A DNA stretch of 64,000 bases from Cacajao melanocephalus (taxonomy: Eukaryota > Chordata > Mammalia > Primates > Pitheciidae), in the NCBI GenBank assembly GCA_963573385.1, contig CAUYLG010051053.1:57081-121080 (forward strand), written 5' to 3'. Shown here piece by piece: positions 28,438-39,218 of the stretch. Position 1 is the first letter of the stretch, and each line of letters begins with the position of its first letter. A program made the translations under genes and the position numbers. The notes beneath the pieces are model-generated. The model did no database searches and was not told the DNA's origin. It worked only from the letters and a program-made list of their open reading frames with translations.

Positions 28438-28676
28438 CTGTGAAACATTAAGATCAAAACCCATTTGAAACATTAAATACAAAAACATATAAAGTATTTA
28501 AAAATTCATTTCAAAGAAAAAGTAGTGATCTAATCATGCCAAAGTAATTCAGATTTCCAGCTAAAATTCTCTGTAGTATTTTGTATATGGTTTGTTGGTA
28601 TATAAATCTCTTGTATGCTGAGGATGTAAGAACTATTCATATTATTTGATTTAAACGTGTTTTGATATGCTGTTAC
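28438..28676 (-). other. Intron 16 (239 nt, open read-through)
   Basis: A short intron. If retained, the frame of exon 16 stays open for 49 more codons and stops at 28530. Confidence 0.9.
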
Positions 28677-28877
28677 CTCATCATATGTTCTGGAGTACTT
28701 TTGTTTATATTCATCTTCTCTAGATGTTTCTGATTCCTTCTTTTCTTCTTGTTTCTCTTTATCTTGTTTTTCTTTTTCCTCTTTTTCTTTTTCTTCATTT
28801 TCTTGTTCTCTGGTTCGGGTTGAACGACTTCTTCCTATAGTTTTCTCAGCTTCTTGAAGATCAGTTAATGTCACTCC
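28677..28877 (-). CDS. PPP1R12A: PPP1R12A exon 16
   Basis: It is 201 nt, coding residues 698-764 (GVTLTDLQEAEKTIG ... SRTYDE), phase 0 at both ends. It starts right after the Thr696 motif and runs into a very Glu/Lys-rich stretch (purine-rich DNA) expected to be a charged helix. The acceptor is tgtgcag, the donor gtaaca. Confidence 0.98.
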
Positions 28878-29250
28878 CTGCACACACAAAAAGACCAATA
28901 TAATTATGAGATGCATTAAAGCTTGTTTCAAAGGAATATTTTAGAAATGGATATATTATATACAAATGCATTAAAAGTCAAATATGCATGTTTAGAATTG
29001 GTTTGCAAATGGAAACAACAAGTTACATTCATTCTATGAAGAATCACCATTAGCAAGCACAATGATAGGTACTGTGGAAGATATACATGTAGATAAGAAA
29101 TCACCTCTGTATTCAGAAATTAACAAAATGGTAAAAGATATGACAAATACTCTATGCATATAAGTGTTCCCAACAAGTTCAGAGTAGGGAAGAATAGCCA
29201 ACATATATACTGTTTGGATATTACATTATAAATATTTATGTTTATATATC

Positions 29251-29325
<75 letters not shown>

Positions 29326-30044
29326 GCATGATAATTGTTAAGGCTTAAAAGAGAGTTCAATAAATTTTTCAACGTTTGACCTTGAAGAACAGGTTAGATT
29401 TCAAGAAGCGAAAACTATAAAGACAGAAAAAGTATATTAAGGCCCTAGCAAATAGTTCAGCTTGAAAGCTAAGTAATCGTAAGGATAAGACAGCTGAATC
29501 TGGACTGTGGAGCTTCCTAACTGTGGGAAAAGAGAAAGACACAAAAGTATACATCATATTTAGCATAATTAGAATGACAAAGAGGAGGTAAGGAGATCAT
29601 CAGCCTGAAAGGCATTTTTTTTTCATAATTGAACATTAGCTGTTTAATATACCTAATATAAGAGCCTATTCTCTGTCCCCCACCTTCCAAATATTCAGTT
29701 ATTAGACATCATATATGATTGATTCATTCTAACACCAAATACTCTGTGCCAGATGCTGTATTGGAAATAAGGATTAAAAAAAATCTCAAAAAGACACAAA
29801 CACATATGCTAATTAGATGAATATAATAGTAACAGTGAAACCATACAAAAGACTACGGGAGAATTACTAGAGCAACTCTTACCTTTTAAGAATTTACCCA
29901 TACTATATACTGACATCAATATTTTCACAACAAAGTGAAAAAGAGAAAGGTAATTTGTTTTACAAGTGTGTGTATAGGTGTGTATATATATATGTTTTAC
30001 ATGCTACTTATGTAAGTTGTATATATTAATTATATTAAGTATAC
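28878..30044 (-). other. Intron 15
   Basis: A 1.2 kb intron with a compound (GT)n(TA)n microsatellite (29252-29322). The rest shows no recognisable element. Confidence 0.9.
29252..29322. repeat. Compound (GT)n-(TA)n microsatellite
   Basis: About 17 GT units run into about 18 TA units. The TA half is self-complementary. Confidence 0.95.
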
Positions 30045-30135
30045 CTGTGTTGATCTTCTAGATTGTCTTGCTTGTCTAGATCTTGCTTTTCTTTGGGATT
30101 CAGATTCTTCATCCCTAACAGGAGTGAGGTATGAT
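30045..30135 (-). CDS. PPP1R12A: PPP1R12A exon 15 (Thr696 ROCK site)
   Basis: It is 91 nt: one base ending Arg667, then residues 668-697 (SYLTPVRDEE ... RQSRRSTQ). Thr696 is the next-to-last codon. Phosphorylated Thr696 occupies the PP1 active site and inhibits the phosphatase; phosphorylation of the preceding Ser695 by PKA/PKG prevents this. The acceptor is ctgtag, the donor gtatac. Confidence 0.98.
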
Positions 30136-30896
30136 CTACAGTAATAAATAAAAAAATCATTAGTTGTAAACATAATATCTGTGAATGTAAATATTTTATC
30201 AATGTATATGAATAAAACCTACAAGTTTAGTATTTTAGTAAGTTTTAAGGAAAAGTCTTCAGAAAATGGTCTTTGAAATTCAATAATGCAATCTAATAAT
30301 TTCTTTTTAGACTGGAACTAGTTATATTTTAATATTTTAACATCACATTTTAACTTCCTAACTACATTTTAAAAAATCATGTAATTTAAGATGAAACCAC
30401 ATTTTAAAAAAGGATTTAGAAATCTGAAGATTAAAAGTTTTAGCTCTACTGAAAGAAACAGAAGGATTTCATTTTGCCCAATTAAATAGAATGGGTAAGG
30501 AGTAAATTTTTTGTTTGTCTGTTTTTAACTGAAGAAGGTTCTCTTCTCCAGCCCTGAAAATATCCCCTAAAAGTAATAATCTAAGCATCTTATTTAATGA
30601 CCTACTGAAAGGGGCTTTAAATTCTTCTCACCTATAGTATTTTCAAATACTGGAAGACAGGTATTAAATTCCTTTCTAAGTCTTTTTATTCTCTATGAAA
30701 CACAGTCCTAATTCCTTGAATCTTTCCTCTTAGCCCCTTTTGGGCTCCCTGAAACATCATCTTAGATGTTAATAATTAGTATATATGTGAAGTTATTTGA
30801 CTAAATTCTATACAGTGTTTTCTTTCAGTACAATGGTTAGGGCTGAATGCAACATTAGGTTATGGGATGATGAATGAGTACACAACACTCCCCACA

Positions 30897-31194
30897 TTTT
30901 TTTTTTTTTTTGAGATCAAGTCTTATTCTGTTGGCCAGGTTGGAGTGCAGTGGTGCAATATGGGTTCACCGCAACTTCTGCTTCCCAGGTTCAAGTGATT
31001 CTCTCACCTCAGCCTCCCGAGGAGCTGGGATTACAGGCAAACATCACCATGTCCGGCTAATTTTTGCATTTTTAGTAGAGACAGGGTGTCAACCATGTTG
31101 GCCAGGTTGGCCTTATACTCCTGACCTCAAGTGTTCTGCCTGTCTTGGCCTTCCAGAATGCTGGGATTACAGGCATGAGCCACCACACCTGGTC
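30897..31194 (-). mobile_element. Alu (antisense to +)
   Basis: Minus-strand Alu, poly-T then gagatcaagtcttattctg, ending ccaccacacctggtc. Confidence 0.92.
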
Positions 31195-31464
31195 TCCCTG
31201 CATTCTTGTTAGTGTGTTTTACTAATGATGTTTATGTCAGACAACATACTTTGAGTGGTGCTCTAAAAAATTCAAGTGCTTTTTATATATAAACAGCTTT
31301 TAAATCAGCATGTTACTCTTGAGTAACTGATTTTCTGATATAAAGAACAGGACTTGGCATTTATCTTCACTAAATTTCATCTTATAAATTTAAGCCTATG
31401 CTTCCTCTTGTCCTGGGGTATGCACCTTTTCAAAAGCATGTAATCTATGTCAAAAGTTAAATAA

Positions 31465-31755
31465 GGCTGGGTGTGGTGGCTTACACCTGCAATCCCAGCA
31501 CACTGGAAGGCCGAAACAGGCTGAGTGCTTGAGCCCAGGAATTTGAGCCCAGCCTGGGAAACCTGAGGAAACCTGTCGCTACAAAAAATGGAAAATTTAG
31601 CCAGGCATGGTGGCACATGCCTGTACTTCCAGTTACTCTGGAGGCCGAGATGAAAGGATAACCTGAGCCTGGAGATCAAGGCTGCAGTGATCTGAGATTG
31701 TACCACCGCACACCTTGGGTGACAGAGTTGAGACCCCATCTCAAAAAAAAAAAAA
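31465..31755 (+). mobile_element. Alu with target-site duplication
   Basis: Plus-strand Alu flanked by aaaagttaaataa on both sides (31452-31464 and about 31752-31764, overlapping the A tail). Confidence 0.94.
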
Positions 31756-31924
31756 GTTAAATAATTAAAGAGTCAAACAAGCAAAGACATGACAGAGCCC
31801 TGCAGCACAACATGAAGAATTTCCTCTGATAATCAGTATTACTTGGGAAGTTAAATCATTCATGCTTCATCGAATTACACCACCTAGCTCACATTTCTCA
31901 GAGAACACTTACAAAAGTAGAGTA

Positions 31925-32337
31925 CAGTTGACTGCTGAACAACACGGGTTTGAACTATGAAGCTCGGCTTATATAAAAGTTACACCAAGTGTGCCTGCCT
32001 CCTCTGCCTTCTCTTCCACCTCTTCCTCAATGTGAGGAGGAAGAGAATTCTGACCTTTATGAGGACCCACTTCCACTTAATGAGTAGTAAATATATTTTT
32101 CTTCCTTAGGATTATCTTAATAACATTTTCTCTAGCTTACTTTATAGTAAGAATACAGTATATTATACATATATAACATACAATATATGTGCTAATCAAC
32201 TGTTTATGTTATTGGTAAGGCTTGCAGTCAATGGAAGGCTATTAATTTAGATTTGGGGGACTCAAAAGTTTTATGTAAACTTTTGACTGCACAGGGAGTT
32301 GGCAGCCCTAAGCCTTGCATTGTTCAAGGGTCAACCG
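31925..32337. mobile_element. Tigger/MER44-type DNA transposon relic
   Basis: A non-autonomous element of about 413 bp whose ends are inverted copies: left cagttgactgctgaacaaca, right (reverse strand) cggttgacccttgaacaatg. It is flanked by TA on both sides, the target of pogo/Tigger elements. The inside is AT-rich, with no transposase frame. The family name is from memory. Confidence 0.8.
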
Positions 32338-33530
32338 TATATTTTCTATCTTGTTTATTCCATGTTTCCCGCTCTCAAAACCCCAGGCAATGATCTAGTG
32401 AGTTTTCTTTATTCATACACTACTTTTAAAAAAGGCTCTTTCTTGTTAGCTTTAGTATTCTTCTCAATTTGTAATTTATTTTTTTAGCCTCTCTGACACT
32501 ATTCATACAATCATAACAAACTTCTGAATTTACTGTGGGTTTTATGCCTTCTCTTCTCTGTGTCCTTTAAAGCTCTGAGTTCAGCAGATACAGCACATCT
32601 TCAAACATCCACTGTTTTTTCAAAACACTTTTTAGAGAGCTCTCATTCATTTTATATACATAAGAAAATCATATTTCTTTCTACAGTCCTGAAATTTTTG
32701 GAATCTGTTTCTCTAAAACTAGAATATATGACATTATTCTTAGCATTCACTTCCTTAGAGAATTAACCCTAAGATGACCAGGTCTTTTCTCACACAAAAT
32801 CTTAGTTGCCTCAATTTCATCAATTAACTCTTATTTCTTGCTTAAAATTAGTTCAGAAAACTGGTTCTTCTTGCTGTTTCTACATAATTACATATGTAGC
32901 TAAGAAATTCACAAGAGGGAGTTTTACTTGAATGGGACATCCAACAAACTTACAGTAAGATGAAAACTCCATCACTATTATACTTTGACTTTAATTTTAT
33001 TTAGATACTATTTTTTGCAACTATTATAGTGAGTTTCCTGGGACAAGTAATTCAAAAGGAGTAAGAGAATAATAATCTTGTTATTAAAATTTAAGAAACA
33101 TTAATTCTGGGACACAAGAAGGGCTTGGGCTTGTTTGTTATAGAAAATGACTGTAGAAATTAGGGAAATGCTACACATTCTATCCTTCTCTAGGAAAATC
33201 ACAGTAACATATTAAAAGATCTGAGATATAATGAAGGATGTAATCTGTATAACTTTGTTTAACTCAGTATTTCTCAACACCATTTAAATAGAGAATTCTT
33301 CTCTCCTGTCCTATTTTGTGGTACATCTAGTAAATATGGAAAAGTGCTCCTAAGAACATCAGCCTGGAAAATGTGGTCCAATGGCTATTTTTTTTTTCCA
33401 TTCATTCATTTAATTTATGTATGTACCTACTATGCAATTTATTACTTTTTGGACTTCTAACAAATGAAGAGAAAAAAAGGAGATGAAATCTATATGTCAT
33501 AGTTAATCTGGTTAAACAAAGTTTATAGCA

Positions 33531-33805
33531 GGCTGAGTACAGTAGAGTATGCCTGTATTCCAGTCAAGGTGGGAAGACTGCTTGAGGCCAGGCGTTTGAG
33601 ACCAGCCTAGGCAACATAGCAAGACTCCATCTCTACAAAAACTCAAAAAATTAGCTGAGTGTGATGGTGCAGCTGTAATCCCAGCTACTCAGGAGGCTGA
33701 GGTGAGAGGATTGCTTGAGCCCAAAAGGTCATGGCTGCAGAAGCATCATCACACCAGCACTTTACAGCTTGAGTAACAGAGATCCCATCTTAAAAAAAAA
33801 AAAAA
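33531..33805 (+). mobile_element. Alu (old, deleted)
   Basis: Diverged Alu with a shortened left monomer and an A tail. The flanks share aaagtt(t/c)a(t/c)agca. Confidence 0.87.
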
Positions 33806-35071
33806 AGTTCACAGCAAGACAGAGGGGTGCATGTTATCACTTTAGCATTTCATGAACTGCTCTGAAACTAAGTATGAACGTGGACTACTGTCAAATTTGA
33901 CTACAGTCAAATGTTTCATAGTTAATTTATAACAGAGAAACTTGCATTCCCACTTGGCTCTTTTTTAGTACCATGGCAAATAGTACTATCAACCATTACA
34001 CTCTCTCCCAACAAGCCTGGATTCCTTTTCAATAGTTTCAAATTGCCACGCAAGTCGATAAATCTATTATACCTGGTTTCACATATGCAAGTTAGGGGGA
34101 TAAAAGTTACCAGCTGAAAGACTTATAAAATCTGCACCTGCAGGTAATTTTAATTTTCCATATAACATTCATCCTGAATTAGCATAAAAATATAGCTTAT
34201 CAATTTATAATATAAACACATTTCTTTGATAATTACCATCTAATATTCAGTTCCTTTCTCCTCCTTTGGGGTACCTATCTAGAGTAGACCTCTAAGAATA
34301 CAACGTAGAGAAGAAAAATAATTTATATATTTTATGTATTTTTAATTGCAAAGAGTTGATCATTAAAAGATGGTAGAATATACCCACCAAACTCCATTGT
34401 TGCCTTTATCATTGCTATATCATCCTGACCTACTGCACCTCTTTCTTAGAACTACACAGGGTATATAATTCTATTCCTTAGATGCATACCATTTTCTGAG
34501 AAAACCAAAGGGTATACCTGTGCTGACATTTTTTTTTAGCCACATAAATCACAAATACAGTGATTTATATCCTTAAATCACCAGATATACTTTTTTAAGG
34601 CCAATTTTAAATCATATACATTTCAGAACCATTGATGGAATTTAAATAAAAGACAAATAGAAGAGGCCAACAATGTATTCAAGACTGCAAACAATTATTT
34701 CACATGGAAAACACAAACATTAATATCACAGCAAACATCATTGAAACAAGGTAAAACAAACAAAACCTCTATAATATAGACCAGAAAAAATGTTGTCAGA
34801 CACATTTTTGTTTTTATGCTATTAGAATCTGCTGTGTTTAAAAATATATCCAAGCGTTTAATTTTCAATCTTCAATGTCTTCCATCAAAACTAATTAGGA
34901 CTAATTCGAAAAGTCAAAACTCAATTCTCTTCAGCAGAATAAACAATCTGTTGGGTTAAGAATCATAATTTATTCTGAAACAACTGATGATTCAAGGGAG
35001 ACATTTATTAGGTTTACTCACTGGAGAAATTTTCAAAAGCACTGAATGCTAAGAGATAGAAAATATTCTAG

Positions 35072-35098
35072 CGAGACTCCGTCTCAAAAAAAAAAAAG
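35072..35098 (+). repeat. Alu 3'-tail remnant (27 bp)
   Basis: Only 'gcgagactccgtctc' and an A tail remain, with no Alu body before it. Confidence 0.7.
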
Positions 35099-36695
35099 GG
35101 AACAGATTCTAGAAGTTAAAAATAATATAAATCAAACACCTCATTTAACAGAAGAGATTCTAACTCAAAGATAATTCTAACCTTAAGAATCAAGGCAGAA
35201 AAAAAAAATAAAAAGAAAAAAAAAAGAAAAAAGAATCAAGGCCAAGTAAGGAGTAAGAAACCAAGAACTTCTGACCCTTCTTCCTCTCAACAACCCCAAC
35301 CGACTACCAAAAAAAGCAAAGTCCTCAAACTTATTTCCATAAGTTTGGTTAAATGATGGATACTAATTTCTGTTGGCTCTATGGTCTTACTGAGAGCACT
35401 ATGACAGCCTAAAACTGACTTAAAATTTAAAGGAAAAAAGGGAAGAATAATTAAAATATAATATGACCTATACTGATACTCAAATCGCAAAATAGTAACC
35501 ACTTGCAGTGGCATTACTAAGGTACCACTAAATTTCACCATAAAAAAAGAAACAAAACCTAAATATAGACAAAAATTAAAGCTGTGATGATAGAAAAAAA
35601 TAACACTACTTTTCATATATTTAAAAACAAATATTACTGTGAGGCCATTACTATTACAAGCCAGGCACTTCACTAGGCACGACAGAAAAAGAACTCTGTA
35701 TATGATTACTATGTGACAGAAATGAAATAAAGTTAATCTGGTCAGTATTTTAGTTAAAAAAAATTAGTTATATTGGTTAATATAATTTTGCAAGAATAAA
35801 ATACAAAAATAGAGCTTACACTTGGTTACTTCAGTTTCTTTAAAAAAAAAAAAAAAGCTAGGGACTATGCATAATATAGCAAAAAGAACTGAACTACTTT
35901 CCTGCAATCTTGGGGCTAGCCTCAGCCCTCACACTCATAAACTACACAAAAGTAAAATAGTCACGTATTATCTCTGGGTCTCAGTTTCCTTCTGTAAAGC
36001 AAGGAAATCCCAAAAGATAGTAAGCTCCTTTGTATATCTATGATTCCATGCCAACAGGTGGCAACAGAAAGAAGTGAGCAATGTTTTAAAAACATTTAAG
36101 CACACAAATAAATTCAGACTCTTTGAAAAAATCTAAATAATAAGTGCTTTCTACGTATCAAAGATAAAAAAACTGAATGTATTCAACATACTTAAAATTA
36201 TTTGGCTTACACTTATGCACAAAAGCCTTACCAAGAGAATCTTCAGATGAAATTTTCAAAATCAACAGGAACAAAACAGTTCAACATCCTTCAAATTTCT
36301 TAATAATGGGAGGAAACAATGAGAAGAATGATAAAACTTGTTTTTGTCATGTTGCATCTAATTTTCCCTAAGTGTGTTGTATGTATTCAGTTCTTCATCA
36401 AAAAAAATTTTTTTGAAATAAAACTTTAGAGACTTAAAATGTTTAAGTAAGAAAACAACTATCTTGCTCACTCACTTTAAATAAAAACATTACGTCTGTC
36501 AGAGGTGGGTCACAAGCCTAAATATAAATAATTACTAGTTGTGTCAATTTACATAGTTCTGAGCTGAGAGGGTATTTCATTGATTAGTCTACTGGAGAGA
36601 TGATCATCAACCTCACAAGACTTTTTTTTAAAACAATAAACATCTTTGATCACTGGGCAAGATATATTAGCAGTACTGTTAGGACCTTTACACAC

Positions 36696-36872
36696 CTGCG
36701 TCTCTCCCTGACCTCTGTTGTGGAGGATACAGTGCCAGCAGTAGTTGTAGTCAGGGTTGTGGTAGAAGCTGCAGCATTTACAACAGTTGGAGCAACAGGA
36801 ATGGTCACTGATGTAGGAACACTGTCCTTTTCTTTTTCAGTACTATCCTCAGCCCACAAACGATTTGAGGTA
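36696..36872 (-). CDS. PPP1R12A: PPP1R12A exon 14
   Basis: It is 177 nt: one base ending Ser608, residues 609-666 (TSNRLWAEDSTEKEKD... TTEVRERR) and two bases of Arg667. A Thr/Val/Ala-rich run in the centre is probably disordered. It is symmetric (phase 2 to 2), so skipping keeps the frame. The acceptor is gctatag, the donor gtgtgt. Residue 629 reads Ser where I recall Ala in human. Confidence 0.97.
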
Positions 36873-37268
36873 CTATAGCATCATAAGCAGCAACACAAAA
36901 AAGAGAAAAGGGAAACAGCTAAACAATGAAAGCACTTTCTAGCAGCTGAAAACACATGACTACAGGGATGGATTTTTTTTTAAATGCAAGGTGAGACATC
37001 CTTAAATTATGAACCAAAAAGCTCACCAAGAGTTGTCAGAGAGAAATTTACATTTTAAGCAGTCTAATTCAAGGTAAGTTCATAGTTCAGGAACATAAAA
37101 TTTCACCCAGTCATGCATAATTGCCTCGTTTTGGAACCAATTTTTGGTTGTAAATAAATTTAACAAGATAAATGAAAAAATCCAGAGCCCCACAATCTTC
37201 TAAACAAAAACGCATGCACATACATAAGCACACAGTAGACCTGAGCACAAAATATATCTGTGACTTAC
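36873..37268 (-). other. Intron 13 (396 nt)
   Basis: A short intron separating the two Ser/Thr-rich exons. No repeat or other element seen. Confidence 0.9.
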
Positions 37269-37436
37269 CTGCTTTGTGTGCCTGCTGAGGAAGAACCGGT
37301 TGTAATCTTTGTAGTAGTGCTTGTGCTGGAAAGCAGGCTTTTCTGAAGCCCAGCTGCAGAGGTAACTGTTGGTGTTGATGTGGTGCTTGGAACACTAGAA
37401 CTAATCAAATCATCTTGTCTTCTACCAAAGGAGCAA
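37269..37436 (-). CDS. PPP1R12A: PPP1R12A exon 13 (central insert cassette)
   Basis: It is 168 nt: one base ending Ser552, residues 553-607 (CSFGRRQDDLISSS ... SSSAGTQS) and two bases of Ser608. It is Ser/Thr-rich. The exon is symmetric and corresponds to the 56-residue stretch known to be left out in a shorter human isoform (central insert). The acceptor is gtttag, the donor gtaagt. Confidence 0.97.
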
Positions 37437-38329
37437 CTAAACAAAAGAGTCATATCTATATAGGATGTGTTTGTATGTGTATTCTATAGTTAATGTCTAT
37501 ACATTATACAAAGTACAAGGCTAGAAAAACAATCTTTAAAAACTGTGTTCCTAAATACACCATCAGCTCCAGCACCAAGAGTTGCATCTACAACTTGCTA
37601 GAGTTTAGATGATTTCACTAATTTGGTAGTGTATCATTTTAGTGCCTCCTCCCAACATTCTCAACAAGACTCAAAGATGATCTGATATTTCACATTTCTG
37701 AAACTATTCCACACCATATGGTCATGCCAGGCTGACCCTGAAAAACACACTTTGGTTTTGTTTTACCCAGGGAAAACAAGATGTTGACATTTTTTGAAGA
37801 AAATTATTTTAGCAATGGGTCAGATACCTAGGAAGTGACCGATGCCTACATGATACTTGTTCACATCTTACTTGTCTTTTTGGTTGCTTTTAGTAAAGAA
37901 ATTGTCTATAGGGCTTTTTTTCCCTCTTCAATATCATATTATGAACATTCCAATTGAAGACATTTCCATAGCTCTGAGTTCTAGGGCAAGCCAAATCTTT
38001 CCAGATCAACAGTGATGACTAGATCAATTAAGACACTGATCTGTTTAAGTTGTTCTAGACAAGGAGTTCCTTTTAAATATGTAAGAGTCTAAAAAATATT
38101 TCATAATATTTAAAGCTTAATTATATAAAAGAAGGGCACAAGAACAAATTATCACCCATCTTTAAAAATATATTCTGTGTTCAAAGTAAGTTTTATTTAA
38201 ATAACAAAAACCCATAATATTTAATAAAAACACCTATTTGTTTAAAATGATGTTAAATTGAGGGCTTCAAGCAAATTGCCTTATATTTTTATAAATGAAT
38301 ATGTAAAAATCACTTAAGAATAATATTAC
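37437..38329 (-). other. Intron 12
   Basis: A 0.9 kb intron upstream of the alternatively used exon 13. No interspersed repeat recognised, so regulatory sequence for the central insert may lie here. Confidence 0.85.
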
Positions 38330-38434
38330 CTTTTATGATAAGTTGATCCTTCATTAATTGAGCTATTTTTTTTAAGATCATCTTCCCATTTTCTCCTTGT
38401 ATATGAACTACTTGTTCGCAAACTTGAAGAATCT
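38330..38434 (-). CDS. PPP1R12A: PPP1R12A exon 12
   Basis: It is 105 nt: one base ending Arg517, residues 518-551 (DSSSLRTSSSYTRRKWEDD ... GSTYHK) and two bases of Ser552. It is symmetric (phase 2 to 2). The acceptor is tttaacag, the donor gtaata. An upstream in-frame acceptor would extend it by 36 nt. Residue 543 reads Ile where I recall Val in human. Confidence 0.97.
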
Positions 38435-38470
38435 CTGTTAAAAGAATACCCTTCAGATTCTGGTAGGTAA
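38435..38470 (-). CDS. PPP1R12A: Candidate 36-nt in-frame extension of exon 12
   Basis: An AG at 38471-38472, preceded by a pyrimidine-rich stretch (ctttcttaatcttgttataaag), would join exon 11 (which ends in AG) to a T, making Ser, then continue YLPESEGYSFN into Arg517 of normal exon 12 with no stop. The extension is exactly 12 codons. It looks like an alternative 3' splice site in the region already known for isoform variation. Unproven without transcripts. Confidence 0.45.
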
Positions 38471-38604
38471 CTTTATAACAAGATTAAGAAAGCTGTACAC
38501 TAGTAAATACTAGTATAAGTTGAAACTAGTAAAATCCATTGAATAGACACTTAGGAATATTTATCAAGAAGATAAAGTAATTTCAGTACTAAGATCTAAG
38601 GTAT

Positions 38605-38634
38605 AATTTTCCCCCTATATTTAGGGGGAAAATT
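38605..38634. repeat. Perfect inverted repeat (13-bp arms, 4-nt loop)
   Basis: AATTTTCCCCCTA, loop TATT, TAGGGGGAAAATT. Five G-C pairs in the middle of the stem make it far more stable than the AT-rich palindromes elsewhere in the window. It lies 171 nt upstream of exon 12 on the transcribed strand. Confidence 0.95.
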
Positions 38635-39123
38635 CAGATATTTACAGAAATATACTTTTTGATCACAAAATATAAAGTAGGGGAGATGCTTACTTTAACC
38701 TCAGAAGATCTACTTTACAGTATATTATGTGCCAATAAAAAACAATGCTTATTAAAAATATATATTAACATATAAGATTGCTTATGAGATCTTAGGGGAA
38801 AAATCACAAAACTGGATATTATAACATGATTACAACTATATTAAAAAGTTCTCAAATGCTGTAAGCTAAAAAATAAGAAGAAACAAACTAAAATATTGAC
38901 AATGATTAAGTAAGGGCTTTTCTTCCCTTTTTCTTTCCCCTTTCCTAAATGTTCCAAATATTTAGAGAACTCGTACTAGTTTGTGACCCCGTCTCCTCCC
39001 ACTTTCCCCTCACTCTGTTCCAGCCACATATTCTTTGCTATTTCATGAACATACCAAGCCCGCACCATGCTAGATAATAAAGATTTTATAGTGAATGCAT
39101 AAAGGAAATGAAAATAAAGTCAC

Positions 39124-39218
39124 CTGTTTTCTTTCTCTTCAATGTCAGATGTACTGGCTAGTCGTCTTGGTATTGTAGGTGCAACATATGCAAGCCTAGT
39201 TCCTTTACTATCTTTCTC
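39124..39218 (-). CDS. PPP1R12A: PPP1R12A exon 11
   Basis: It is 95 nt, coding residues 486-516 (EKDSKGTRLAYVAPTIPRR ... EEKEN) plus two bases of Arg517. The acceptor is tttgtag, the donor gtgact. It contains the APTIPRRLAST segment. Confidence 0.97.

Larger units (their letters stand above)
30136..36695 (-). other. Intron 14
   Basis: At 6.6 kb this is the largest complete intron here. It holds Alu copies at 30897-31194, 31465-31755 and 33531-33805, a Tigger/MER44-type DNA transposon at 31925-32337, a 27-bp Alu tail remnant at 35072-35098 and low-complexity A-rich DNA near 35.2 kb. No open segment with good splice signals was found. Confidence 0.9.
38435..39123 (-). other. Intron 11
   Basis: A 0.7 kb intron containing the 36-nt possible exon 12 extension, a perfect 13-bp-arm hairpin (38605-38634) and a short L2-like piece (about 38985-39080). 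Confidence 0.85.

Noticed and set aside
28731..28800. Pyrimidine/purine-skewed low-complexity stretch
   Set aside because: It is the Glu/Lys-rich coding part of exon 16, not a separate repeat.
35287..35673. 128-codon minus-strand open frame in intron 14
   Set aside because: No splice signals in the right phase and no family resemblance; the composition is that of AT-rich intron.
36600..36878. 92-codon plus-strand open frame opposite exon 14
   Set aside because: It is the complementary shadow of the Thr/Val-rich exon 14.
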